Below are positions 28,661 through 37,700 of a DNA stretch of 64,000 nt, piece after piece (the stretch's first letter is position 1; each line of letters begins with the position of its first letter). This stretch comes from Deinococcus betulae (GTDB lineage Bacteria > Deinococcota > Deinococci > Deinococcales > Deinococcaceae): contig NZ_JAIQXU010000003.1 of assembly GCF_020166395.1 (NCBI RefSeq), forward strand, positions 62,001 through 126,000, given 5' to 3'. The notes under the pieces were generated by a model. That model saw nothing but the letters and a program-made list of their open reading frames with translations, made no database searches and was not told the origin of the DNA. Position numbers and translations under genes: made by a program.

Positions 28661-30226
28661 ATGACTGAATCCTCTGGCCTGACCTGGCTCACCCACTATC
28701 CCGGCGACCTGAGGGCAGGCGACGTGCTGCGCCTGGCCCTGACGAGCAAGGTCTACGGCGCAGCTATCGAAACGCCCATCAGTGAAACGCCGCGCCTGAG
28801 CGCCAGAACCGGCAACCGCGTGCTACTCAAACGCGAAGACCAGCAGCCCATCTTTTCCTTCAAATTGCGCGGGGCCTACAACAAGATGGCCCAGCTTTCG
28901 GCCAAAGAACGCGACCAGGGGGTCATCTGCGCCTCGGCGGGCAACCACGCGCAGGGCGTGGCCTACGCCGCCCAGCGCCTGGGGCTGCGGGCGGTGATTG
29001 TCATGCCCGAAACCACCCCCGACATCAAGGTGGCCGCCTGCCGCGCGCGCGGGGCCGAGGTGGTGCTGCGGGGGGATTCATTCAGTGACGCCGAAGCCTA
29101 TGCCTATACCCTGCAGGCGCAGCTGGGCCTGACCTTCGTTCACCCTTACGACGACCCCCTGGTGCTGGCGGGGCAGGGCACGGTGGCCCTGGAACTGCTG
29201 CGCCAAGTCGAGACCGACGGCCCGCTGACCGTGTTCGTGCCGGTGGGCGGCGGCGGCCTGATTGCCGGGGTGGCCGGCGTTCTGAAGGCCCTGCGCCCAG
29301 ACATCCGCGTGGTGGGCGTGGAACCCGAGGACAGTGACGCCATGTTTCAGTCGGTGCAGGCCGGCGAGCGGGTCAGGCTGGAGCAGGTGGGCATTTTTGT
29401 GGACGGCGTGGCCGTCAAGCAGGTGGGCGCCTACACCTTTGACCTGGCCCGGCGCTATGTAGACGACTGGGTGCGCGTGACCACCGACGAGGTCTGTGCG
29501 GCCATCAAGGACGTGTTTGACGACACGCGGGCCGTTATGGAACCCGCCGGGGCCCTGGCCGTGGCCGGGCTCAAGCGCTACGCTGCCGAGCAGGAACTGC
29601 GGAACGAAACCCTGGTGGCCCTGACCTGCGGCGCCAACGTCAACTTTGACCGCCTGCGCCATGTGGCCGAGCGCGCCGAGATCGGCGAGCAGCGCGAGGC
29701 GATTTTCGCCGTGACTATCCCCGAGCGCCCCGGCGCCTTCCGCGCCTTTATCGAGGTGGTGGGGGCGCGGGCCGTCACCGAATTTAATTACCGCTTTGCG
29801 CCGCGCGCCCAGGCCCAGATTTTTGTGGGCGTGCAGCTGGCCCAGCCCAGCGAACGCGCTGCCCTACACGCCGAGCTGACCGCGCAGGGCTACCCGGTCC
29901 TCGACCTGACCGACGACGAACTGGCCAAAGTTCATGTGCGGCATATGGTGGGCGGCCGCGCCCCCGAGGCGGCCCATGAGCGGGTGTACTCGTTTACCTT
30001 CCCCGAGCGGCCCGGCGCGCTGCTGGCCTTCCTGACCCACCTGCACGGCCGCTGGAACATCAGTCTGTTTCACTACCGCAACCACGGCAGCGCGCACGGC
30101 CGGGTGCTGGCCGGCCTTCAGGTGCCCCCCGGCGATGAGACGGCCTTTGCGGCGTTTCTGGCCGGCGTGGGGTATCCGGCCACCGACATGACCGCCAACC
30201 CCGCGTACCGCCTGTTTTTGACCTGA
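28661..30226 (+). CDS. ilvA: Threonine ammonia-lyase (threonine dehydratase), biosynthetic
   Basis: 521 residues from ATG 28661, preceded by TTGGAGG. The catalytic domain shows LLKREDQQPIFSFKLRGAYN with the PLP lysine (SFKLRGA), SAGNHAQGVAYAA, VPVGGGGLIAGVAG (phosphate loop) and VALTCGANVNFDRL. From ~residue 340 come two ACT-like regulatory units: ERAEIGEQREAIFAVTIPERPGAFRAFIEVVG and HERVYSFTFPERPGALLAFL, the layout of the long biosynthetic enzyme that isoleucine inhibits. It makes 2-oxobutanoate from threonine for isoleucine synthesis. A leader ORF and hairpin lie just upstream. Confidence 0.95.
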   Translation: MTESSGLTWLTHYPGDLRAGDVLRLALTSKVYGAAIETPISETPRLSARTGNRVLLKREDQQPIFSFKLRGAYNKMAQLSAKERDQGVICASAGNHAQGVAYAAQRLGLRAVIVMPETTPDIKVAACRARGAEVVLRGDSFSDAEAYAYTLQAQLGLTFVHPYDDPLVLAGQGTVALELLRQVETDGPLTVFVPVGGGGLIAGVAGVLKALRPDIRVVGVEPEDSDAMFQSVQAGERVRLEQVGIFVDGVAVKQVGAYTFDLARRYVDDWVRVTTDEVCAAIKDVFDDTRAVMEPAGALAVAGLKRYAAEQELRNETLVALTCGANVNFDRLRHVAERAEIGEQREAIFAVTIPERPGAFRAFIEVVGARAVTEFNYRFAPRAQAQIFVGVQLAQPSERAALHAELTAQGYPVLDLTDDELAKVHVRHMVGGRAPEAAHERVYSFTFPERPGALLAFLTHLHGRWNISLFHYRNHGSAHGRVLAGLQVPPGDETAFAAFLAGVGYPATDMTANPAYRLFLT

Positions 30227-30302
30227 GGCGGCCAGAGCCCAGGGCCGCACATAAAGGGCACCTGGGGCCGTCCTCATCCTGCGCGCTTCTGGACATGGCC
30301 AG

Positions 30303-30650
30303 ATGGAGGACATGGCAGAGTCTGCGACCACTTCCAACGCGGTGTTGCGCCTCAGTGGGGCGTGGCAGGGCGAAGCCACCGACCCGGCGCGTCAGTTTCA
30401 GGGCCAGGTGTTGGTCTCCAGCCTGGAAGCGCTTCCCGAGGGCACGGCTGTCGAGGTGAGTTTCCAGGACAGTGGCCGCCGGGTCAGCGGGCCAGGCGAC
30501 CACGGCGCCTATGTGCTGCGCGCGCTGGGACAGTCGTGGCCTGTGCTCCGCCTGACTCAGCACCCCAGCGCCGTGGGCCAGAACCGCGATGACCGGGTGC
30601 CGTCGTCCGAGTGGGTGGCGGAACTGGTGGTGGGCCGGCCAGGCACCTGA
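30303..30650 (+). CDS. Uncharacterised 115-residue protein
   Basis: I do not recognise it. It reads as a small beta-rich protein (LRLSGAWQGEATDPARQFQGQVLV, AVEVSFQDSGRR) without signal peptide or membrane segment. Starts at ATG 30303 or ATG 30312 are both possible; no clear promoter or ribosome-binding site decides. It lies between ilvA and a GNAT gene on the same strand. Confidence 0.55.
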   Translation: MEDMAESATTSNAVLRLSGAWQGEATDPARQFQGQVLVSSLEALPEGTAVEVSFQDSGRRVSGPGDHGAYVLRALGQSWPVLRLTQHPSAVGQNRDDRVPSSEWVAELVVGRPGT

Positions 30651-30687
30651 GCTTGCGCCGCGCCGGGCCAGCTGCTTAGGCTAACCC

Positions 30688-31161
30688 ATGTCGCCTTACC
30701 GCCTGCTGGACGTGCCCCCCACCGACCCGCGTGTGCAGGCCCTGATGAACGCCCAGCAGCGCGAACTGCGGGCGCTGTATCAGGACACCGATGAGCGCAC
30801 CGAACCCTTTGACCCCATGACCCTGACGGGCGAGGGCTGCGTGTTGCTGGCCGCAGAGGAAGAAGGGGAGTTGGTGGCCTGCGGCGCCCTGAAGCGCTGG
30901 GACGCCGAATCGGCCGAGGTCAAGCGGATGTATACCGTTCCTGACGCCCGTGGGCGGGGCATTGGCCGCGCGCTGCTGGAAGAATTGCAGGCGCGCGGCC
31001 AGGCCGAGGGGTACGCCCGCCTGGTGCTTGAAACAGGTGACCAGCAGGCGGCAGCCCTAGCGCTGTACGAACGCGCGGGTTTCCGGCGCATTCCCAACTT
31101 CGGGTATTACGAGGGCATAGAGAACAGCCTCTGCTTTGCCTTGCCGCTGAAGCCCGCCTGA
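30688..31161 (+). CDS. GNAT-family N-acetyltransferase
   Basis: 157 residues. The acetyl-CoA loop RGRGIGRALLEELQARGQAEGY (Q/RxxGxG/A) is near residues 89-110, preceded by VKRMYTVPDA, and the fold ends with LALYERAGFRRIPNFGYY. The target (amino acid, peptide, antibiotic or protein) cannot be read. TAGGCT five bases before the ATG fits a leaderless message. Confidence 0.9.
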   Translation: MSPYRLLDVPPTDPRVQALMNAQQRELRALYQDTDERTEPFDPMTLTGEGCVLLAAEEEGELVACGALKRWDAESAEVKRMYTVPDARGRGIGRALLEELQARGQAEGYARLVLETGDQQAAALALYERAGFRRIPNFGYYEGIENSLCFALPLKPA

Positions 31162-31375
31162 AGCGTTGTCGCATCCGGCTTTGCCGCGAGGGAGAAGGTC
31201 GAGTATGGGGAAGGGGCTCTTTCGCCTCTCTCCGCGTTGACCACACCCTCGAAGAAGGCTCGGTGCGGCCACTCCTTCACCCCTCTGGGCGGCCCAGGGC
31301 CGTCGGTGGATAAAGCCTCAATAGCGCTGGGGACTGTGATCAGCCTTGCCTGCCCGGAATCTGTCACGGTGGGCC

Positions 31376-31711
31376 ATGACCTTCCTTAGTCCCGCCACTC
31401 ACGCCTGTATTGACACCTGCTTGACGTGCCTGAGCGCCTGCGAAACATGCGCCGCCACCTGCCTGAATGAGCCGGACCTGGAGATGATGCGGGCCTGCAT
31501 TCGCCTGGACCGCGACTGCGCCGACCTGTGTGCCCTGACGGCCCGGCTGCTGCTGCGGGGCAGCACCCTGCACCCGCAGGCCTGCGCCCTGTGTGCCGCC
31601 GCGTGTGACGCCTGCGCCGCCGAGAGCGCCCAGCATCACTATGACCACTGCCAGCGCTGCGCCGAAGCCTGCCGCCAATGTGCCCAGGCGTGCCGGGTGC
31701 TGGCGGCGTAA
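31376..31711 (+). CDS. Four-helix-bundle copper-binding protein (DUF326/Csp-like)
   Basis: 111 residues with 18 cysteines, mostly spaced CxxC or CxxxC along helices: ACIDTCLTCLSACETCAATC at the start, then RDCADLC, ACALCAAACDAC, and HCQRCAEACRQCAQAC. This is the pattern of the copper storage/binding four-helix bundle family, where inward-facing Cys hold many Cu(I) ions. No signal peptide, so the cytosolic type. The start is ATG 31376; longer frames lack family similarity. Copper buffering would suit a stress-hardened bacterium, but no copper exporter is nearby. Confidence 0.92.
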   Translation: MTFLSPATHACIDTCLTCLSACETCAATCLNEPDLEMMRACIRLDRDCADLCALTARLLLRGSTLHPQACALCAAACDACAAESAQHHYDHCQRCAEACRQCAQACRVLAA

Positions 31712-31752
31712 AAGTCGCCTGTTGTTTCCCAGCAACCCGGTAGGGTGGGGCT

Positions 31753-32775
31753 GTGAATGCCAACTGGGCGGGGGTGGTGCTGGGGGCGGTGGCCGGGGCG
31801 CTGTATGGCCTGGGCGTGTACCTGTGGCTGCATGTGTTACAGCGCAGCAGCGAGGGAGCTGCCGGCGTCATGGTGGCGTCGTATCTGTTTCTGGTGCCGT
31901 TCGTGCTGGGCCTGCTGTCTGCGGCGCTGGCGCTTCGCCCCCGGCCCACCTTGCCCCCGCCAGAGCCCGACGCTTTTGGCGAGGTCCGCGCCGCCCAAGC
32001 TCCTGGTCTGCTGGCCGCCCTGGGGGTGGCGGCGCTCTCCACCACCGTCTTTCTGGTCACGGCCCTGGTGCTGGGGTTCGAGGGCGTGCTGTGCGCCTTT
32101 CTGGCTGCTCCGGTGATGTACGTCATGGCGGGCCTGGGGGCCGCGCTGGCATACGGCCTGCGGCGCTGGTGGGGACGGGGCCAGGCCGGCGCCCTGCTGC
32201 TGACCGCCGCGCTTCCCGCCCTGCTGGGGCCACTGGAAGGGCGGCTGGCCCCGCCAGTCGTCTACCGCGTCGTCACCAACGACGTGCTGATTCAGGCGCC
32301 TCCTGAACTCGTGTGGACCCAGATTCGCAGCGTGCCGCGCATTGAAGACCGCGAGATTCGGGCCGGCTGGGCGCACGCGGCCGGGCTGCCGCGCCCGCGC
32401 GAGGCCGTGATGAGCCGCACTGGTGTGGGGGCCGTCCGCACCGCCACCTTTGACGGCGGGCTGAGCTTCACCGAGACCGTGACCGACTGGCAGCCGGGGC
32501 GCCTGCTGTCCTTCCGCATTCAGGCCAGCGACCCCGGCCAGCTGGACCCCCACGTACGGGTGGGTGGCCAGTTTTTCGACGTGATCAGCGGCACTTACCG
32601 CTTGGAAGAACTCTCGCCCGGCGTGACCTTGCTGCACCTGAGCAGCACCCAGCGGGTCAGCACCCATTTCAACGGCTACGCCGCCTACTGGACCCAGGCC
32701 ATTATGCGCGACCTGCAGCGCACCATTCTGGAAGTGGTGCGTGACCGCACCGAAGCCCAGGCGGGCCGAATCTGA
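31753..32775 (+). CDS. Membrane protein with C-terminal SRPBCC-like domain
   Basis: 340 residues from GTG 31753; TAGGGT six bases upstream. The N-terminal ~170 residues hold five or so membrane helices (GVVLGAVAGALYGLGVYLWL, GVMVASYLFLVPFVLGLLSA, LLAALGVAALSTTVFLVTAL, LCAFLAAPVMYVMAGLGAAL, GALLLTAALPALLG). The C-terminal ~150 residues look like a START/SRPBCC ligand-binding domain: VLIQAPPELVWTQIRSVPRI, GLSFTETVTDWQPGRLLSF, VRVGGQFFDVISGTYRLEEL. A lipid or hydrophobic ligand is plausible; no function is established. Confidence 0.75.
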   Translation: MNANWAGVVLGAVAGALYGLGVYLWLHVLQRSSEGAAGVMVASYLFLVPFVLGLLSAALALRPRPTLPPPEPDAFGEVRAAQAPGLLAALGVAALSTTVFLVTALVLGFEGVLCAFLAAPVMYVMAGLGAALAYGLRRWWGRGQAGALLLTAALPALLGPLEGRLAPPVVYRVVTNDVLIQAPPELVWTQIRSVPRIEDREIRAGWAHAAGLPRPREAVMSRTGVGAVRTATFDGGLSFTETVTDWQPGRLLSFRIQASDPGQLDPHVRVGGQFFDVISGTYRLEELSPGVTLLHLSSTQRVSTHFNGYAAYWTQAIMRDLQRTILEVVRDRTEAQAGRI

Positions 32776-32993
32776 GGGCCGCTTTCCACTGCCTTGTTGA
32801 CGGGACCACACCCCTCTCCAGTCCACGAAATCCCCTGTTTTGGAGCAGAGACCCGCTCGGCAAGTCTACACGCCCCAGGCGACATCAAGGGACAGTTCAT
32901 CGGTGACTCCAGGGGCCGACTTGAGGACCCCAAGCATGTCCCGCCGCCCCTGACTGCACGCCCTCACACTGGACGCCCGGTTTCGCTTTGGCC

Positions 32994-32999
32994 TATACT
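32994..32999 (+). promoter_or_regulatory. -10 element of the cinA-thpR-recA operon
   Basis: TATACT, an excellent -10, 14 bases before the cinA ATG. TGGACG at 32970-32975 is the nearest -35 candidate (spacing 18). Transcription would begin near 33006, followed by GAGG as ribosome-binding site. Confidence 0.6.
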
Positions 33000-33011
33000 G
33001 ATGCGAGGTTG

Positions 33012-33028
33012 TTATGCTTAGAGCAGAA
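33012..33028. promoter_or_regulatory. Candidate radiation/desiccation response motif (RDRM) at cinA
   Basis: TTATG (33012-33016), seven bases, CAGAA (33024-33028). The Deinococcus RDRM is the 17-base palindrome TTATG-N7-CATAA, bound by the repressor DdrO and cleared by the protease IrrE after DNA damage. Here both half-sites are at the right spacing with one mismatch in the right arm. The site overlaps the cinA start codon, just downstream of the -10. In D. radiodurans recA is in the damage-induced regulon, so the location makes sense. Confidence 0.55.
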
Positions 33029-34219
33029 ATCATCAGTGTAGGGACGGAACTGCTGTTCGGAGAAATTGTGGACAGCAACGCCGCGTTTCTGGCCAGAGAG
33101 CTGGTCGAGCGCGGCGTGACCCTGCACCGCAAAACTGTGCTGGGCGACAACCTGCCCCGCCTCACCGAAGCCATTCAGACGGCCCTGGGCCGCGCCGACC
33201 TGCTGATTCTGGGCGGCGGCCTGGGACCGACCGACGACGACCTGACCCGCGAGGCGATTGCCGCCGCGCTGGGTGAAATCCCCCACGAAGACCCCGACCT
33301 GGTGGCGTGGCTGCGCGGCCTGTACGAGTCGCGCGGGCGAACCATGCCCGACCTGAACCGCAAGCAGGCCTGGCTGATTCCCTCGGCCCAGGCGCTGCCC
33401 AACCCTATTGGCACCGCGCCGGGCTGGTGGGTGCAGACAGGCGGCCAGCACATTGTGGCCCTGCCCGGCCCCCCGCGTGAAATGCAGCGGATGTGGCGTG
33501 AGCAGGTGCTGCCCCGGTTGCCGGCGCCAGCGGCGGCGCTGCGCCACACCACCCTGCACACCTCTAGGATTGGCGAGAGCAACCTGGCCGAACGGCTGGG
33601 CGACCTGACGCGCGGGGCCAACCCCAGCGTGGCCACCTACGCCCGCCTGACCGGCGTGGACGTGCGCTTGGCCGCCAGTGCCCCCACCGAGGCCGAGGCG
33701 CTGGCCCTGCTGGGTCCCGTGCGCGAGCAGGTACGCGCGGCTCTGGCCCGCTGGACCTGGGGCGAGGACGACCAGACCCTGGCCGGCGCCGTGGGTGAGG
33801 CCCTGACTGGGCGGACCCTGGGCGTCATTGAAGCCGGCAGCGCGGGCGTGCTGTGTACCCTGCTGGCCGACCAGCCAGGCTTTCTGGACGCTGCCGTGAC
33901 CCAGGACCACCGCCGCTTGATTACCCTGGGCCTGACCCCGGTGACCCTGCACGACCAGGGCCTGGTCAGCGAGCAGGCCGCCCGCGAACTGGCGGCGGGC
34001 GCCCGTGAACACCTGGGGGCCGAGGTGGGGCTGGCCGTGGTCACCTGCACCGCAGGCGAGCGTGCTGGCCAGGCCTACGCCGCGCTGGACACAGGCCAGA
34101 ATGTGGAGGTCACCCAGGTGGACTGGCCCGGCGAAGCCGCCCAGATCCGGGAACGCGCCGCCGTCTCGGCACTGGCCCTTGCGCTGCGGGGTCTCCAGGC
34201 AGAAGGATGGCCGGCGTGA
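33014..34219 (+). CDS. cinA: CinA-family protein
   Basis: 401 residues. The N-terminal MoaB/MogA-like domain is standard: AEIISVGTELLFGEIVDSNAAFLARELVERG, ILGGGLGPTDDDLTREA, and ALPGPPREMQRMW; it carries the ADP-ribose/NADH pyrophosphatase-type activity assigned to this domain in other CinA proteins. The C-terminal domain corresponds to PncC (NMN deamidase), but the usual ESCTGG site reads EAGSAG and other catalytic positions differ, so this half is probably inactive. It is the first gene of the cinA-thpR-recA operon and overlaps thpR by 13 bases. Confidence 0.95.
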   Translation: MLRAEIISVGTELLFGEIVDSNAAFLARELVERGVTLHRKTVLGDNLPRLTEAIQTALGRADLLILGGGLGPTDDDLTREAIAAALGEIPHEDPDLVAWLRGLYESRGRTMPDLNRKQAWLIPSAQALPNPIGTAPGWWVQTGGQHIVALPGPPREMQRMWREQVLPRLPAPAAALRHTTLHTSRIGESNLAERLGDLTRGANPSVATYARLTGVDVRLAASAPTEAEALALLGPVREQVRAALARWTWGEDDQTLAGAVGEALTGRTLGVIEAGSAGVLCTLLADQPGFLDAAVTQDHRRLITLGLTPVTLHDQGLVSEQAARELAAGAREHLGAEVGLAVVTCTAGERAGQAYAALDTGQNVEVTQVDWPGEAAQIRERAAVSALALALRGLQAEGWPA

Positions 34220-34937
34220 AGCTCAAGAAGACCTCCGCCCGCCCACCGCAGGCACCCGCCCCCAAGAGCGCGGTGCCCCGGACGGCGGCGCGCCCCAAGC
34301 CCGAAGCAGCGCGTTCCCAGGCCATGCCTACGCCCACCCCCAGCACCGAACCGCACGTTCCCGGCACGCAGCGGCTGTTCTATGCCTTCAAGGTGCCGGC
34401 CAATCTGGTGGGGCCGCTGCGCGAGGGCCAGCGCAAGCTCAAAGGCAACTGGCGCATCGTGCAGGGCGACCAGCTGCATGTCACGCTGGCCTACCTACCC
34501 GCCGTGCCGCCCGACCGCGTGGACGACCTGAAGCGCCTGGGCACCCGCCTGGTGCAGGAGCTGGCGCCGCTGACCCTGCATCTACGCGGCACCGGGTACT
34601 TTCCCAACGAGGGGAGTCCACGCGTGTGGTTTGTCAAGGTCGAAGGCGAGGGCCTGGCCGAACTGGCCGCCGCCCTGCGCGACGGCATTCACGCGCTGGG
34701 CCTGGCCACCGACGACCTGCCGTTTAAAGCCCACGTCACGCTGGCGCGCAAGAAAGGCCCGGCGCCGCGCGTGCCGCCGCTGGTGTTTACCCAGCAGTGG
34801 CCCGCAACCAGCGTCACCTTGCAGCGCAGCATTCTGCGCAAAACTGGCCCCATCTACGAAACCGTGAGTTCCTTTCGCCTGCGCGGCGAAACGCCCCCAC
34901 CCCCCGAAACCGCCCTCACCCCTGTTCAGGAGACGCC

Positions 34938-34941
<4 letters not shown>
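34207..34941 (+). CDS. thpR: RNA 2',3'-cyclic phosphodiesterase (2H family)
   Basis: 244 residues. The two HxT catalytic motifs of the 2H phosphoesterase fold are HVTLAY (near residue 91) and HVTLAR (near 177). The first ~50 residues are a basic, Pro/Ala-rich extension ([20 protein letters not shown]) not found in typical ThpR/LigT; it may contact nucleic acid. The gene opens 13 bases inside the cinA end and closes overlapping recA (ATGA). The product opens 2',3'-cyclic phosphates on RNA ends; the D. radiodurans counterpart sits in the same operon. Confidence 0.92.
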
Positions 34942-36002
<1,061 letters not shown>

Positions 36003-36013
36003 GGGGAAGCAAG

Positions 36014-36047
36014 CAACGCCGCGCGGCATTCAGTCCACGCGGCGTTG
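36014..36047 (+). terminator. Hairpin after recA
   Basis: CAACGCCGCG (36014-36023) pairs perfectly with CGCGGCGTTG (36038-36047); the tail (TGCTGCCTCTTG) is only partly T-rich. It lies between recA and the convergent gene at 36072. Confidence 0.65.
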
Positions 36048-36071
36048 TGCTGCCTCTTGAAAGCCTGCGAA

Positions 36072-36674
36072 TCAGTCCGAGGAGCCGTTCTCTGCTGGAG
36101 AAGTGCTTGTCGCCTCCGTACCTGTATCCTGCGAGTCTTTGCCGTCACCGGTCACCCGAGCCAGGGCAAAGGTCACGAGGTCCCAGGCATTGCGAATCCC
36201 CATGACCAGCAACACCAGGGCGGTCAGTCCGGTGAGATTCAGGGCCGCGTGCGAGTGCCTGGAGAGGGTCAAGGTGCCCGACCACAGCAGGAGCACGCAC
36301 GCTCCTATAGGCGCGGCGGCGTACCACAGCCAGTCGGCCAGGTCCCAGCCGCGCATCTGCACGCGGCGGTGCAGGTGGCGCAGCACCACCGTCAGGTACA
36401 CCAGGCCCAGACCTCCGGCACTGAGCAGCAGGGTGCCCAACCACTCGCGCGTCAAGCTGGGGATCAATAGGGCGGCGCTGAGAACCAGATTCAGCACGAA
36501 GGCCAGCAGGGCGGGGTCACTGTGCATACGCAAAATGGGCAACCGCTGCCGGTCGGTGGCGCGTTCACCTACAGTCACCGCCACGAACATCAGGCCTGCC
36601 AGTGTGGCGCCGGCGGTCCCGGTCAGCAGATAAAACGTCTCCCATTCCCGCACCAGCGTCTGAAATTCCTGCAT
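36072..36674 (-). CDS. Uncharacterised membrane protein, 200 residues
   Basis: About five membrane helices: FYLLTGTAGATLAGLMFVAVTVG, LLAFVLNLVLSAALLIPSL, TLLLSAGGLGLVYLTVVLRHL, WLWYAAAPIGACVLLLWSGT, LNLTGLTALVLLVMGIRNAW, then a polar, acidic tail. The opening W-x-x-F-Y-L-L-x-G-T-A-x-A-T-L-x-G-L-M/L-F-V-A-V recurs in a family of bacterial membrane proteins of unknown function. GGGAGGG precedes the ATG as ribosome-binding site. Confidence 0.8.
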   Translation of the reverse strand: MQEFQTLVREWETFYLLTGTAGATLAGLMFVAVTVGERATDRQRLPILRMHSDPALLAFVLNLVLSAALLIPSLTREWLGTLLLSAGGLGLVYLTVVLRHLHRRVQMRGWDLADWLWYAAAPIGACVLLLWSGTLTLSRHSHAALNLTGLTALVLLVMGIRNAWDLVTFALARVTGDGKDSQDTGTEATSTSPAENGSSD

Positions 36675-37057
36675 CTGGCCCTCCCCTGTCTTCCTCCCCC
36701 ATTGTGCCTATCTTCCACTGCACCTTTCGGCGGATGCCTGCGCCGCCCCTATGCGGGCACACTGTAGACACGCTTGGGGCCGGGGTTTCCGCACGGGAGA
36801 CATTGACAGCCCTGCCCACAGCAAAGCCCCCACCCGAGTGAAGGTGGGGGCTTTACCGTGCAGCCAACGGACTGCCATTGATTTCTGGAATAACCGAGAA
36901 GGAGAGTGGCTGCTGCCGCTTCAGCGCTGTTGCCAGGCCCTCTCTTTCTCTGTCTTCCAGCGAATTCGCAGCACTGGGTCACGCTGCTCTACAGCTCGGC
37001 GGGTGCTCTTAGGCGAGTCAAACCCGAAGCATGTTTCGGAGTGGAGCAGACTCCGTC
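36675..37057. other. 383-base gene-free region with a strong hairpin
   Basis: It holds the promoter area of the minus-strand membrane protein (GATAGGCACAAT near 36700) and the 3' side of bioY. A 12-base perfect stem, AAAGCCCCCACC (36823-36834) with GGTGGGGGCTTT (36843-36854), can act as a terminator in either direction. Near bioY, CGGAGT/ACTCCG (around 37039-37057) forms a short hairpin just past the stop. No gene is seen. Confidence 0.6.
36823..36854 (-). terminator. Bidirectional terminator-like hairpin downstream of bioY
   Basis: AAAGCCCCCACC and GGTGGGGGCTTT form a perfect stem with an eight-base loop. It lies 200 bases past bioY and could stop birA-bioY transcripts before the next promoter. 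Confidence 0.6.
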
Positions 37058-37642
37058 TTACTTCCGAATCAGGGCCCAGACGCCGGGCAGCAGCAGCGCG
37101 GCCAGCACCAGCTTCAGGGTGTCGCCCAGCAGGAAGGGCGTCAGGCCAGCGGTCAGCAGGGCGCCGCCTTTCAGGCCAGTCAGCGTCGCCAGGACCGGCA
37201 GGCCAAAGGCGTAAATCACGGCGCTGCCCGCCAACATGGCCAGGCAGGTGCCCAGGAACTTGCGGTCCAGCGCAAAGCGTTCCACCAGAAAGCCCACCAG
37301 CGCGGCGGCCAGCGGGTAGCTGACCAGGTAGCCCAGGCTGGCGCGCAGGCCACCCGTGGTGGGGGAATACAGGCCAGCGCTGCCGCCCGACAGGATAGGC
37401 AGCCCCGCCGCGCCGGCGGCCACATACACGGCCAGGGCCGCAAAAGCGCGCTTCCAGCCCAGGGCCGCGCCCACCAGCAGCACGCCCAGGGTTTGCAGGG
37501 TCAGGGGCACAGGCTTGAGGGGAATCTCAGCCTGGGCCAGCACCGCAACGAAAGCGGCGCCGCCCAGCACCAGCGCGATATCGCGGACCAGGCTGCGGGA
37601 AGGAACGAGGGTGCGGGCCAGGGTGGGGTGCAGAACAGTCAT
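37058..37642 (-). CDS. bioY: Biotin transporter BioY
   Basis: 194 residues, the normal length for the S-component. Typical segments: LRDIALVLGGAAFVAVLAQAEIPL region, PVPLTLQTLGVLLVGAALGWKRAFAAL, GLPILSGGSAGLYSPTTGGLRASLGYLVSYPLAAALVGFL (the substrate-binding S-Y-x-x-G region). ATG 37642 follows AAAGGAGT, so earlier in-frame starts are rejected. BioY binds and imports biotin, alone or with an ECF module. It lies 58 bases after birA on the same strand, so ligase/repressor and transporter are likely made together. Confidence 0.93.
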   Translation of the reverse strand: MTVLHPTLARTLVPSRSLVRDIALVLGGAAFVAVLAQAEIPLKPVPLTLQTLGVLLVGAALGWKRAFAALAVYVAAGAAGLPILSGGSAGLYSPTTGGLRASLGYLVSYPLAAALVGFLVERFALDRKFLGTCLAMLAGSAVIYAFGLPVLATLTGLKGGALLTAGLTPFLLGDTLKLVLAALLLPGVWALIRK

Positions 37643-37700
37643 GGGAAACTCCTTTGAACAGAGAGGCAGAAAAAGAAGGCGGTAGGTGGTCAGGCGTGAG

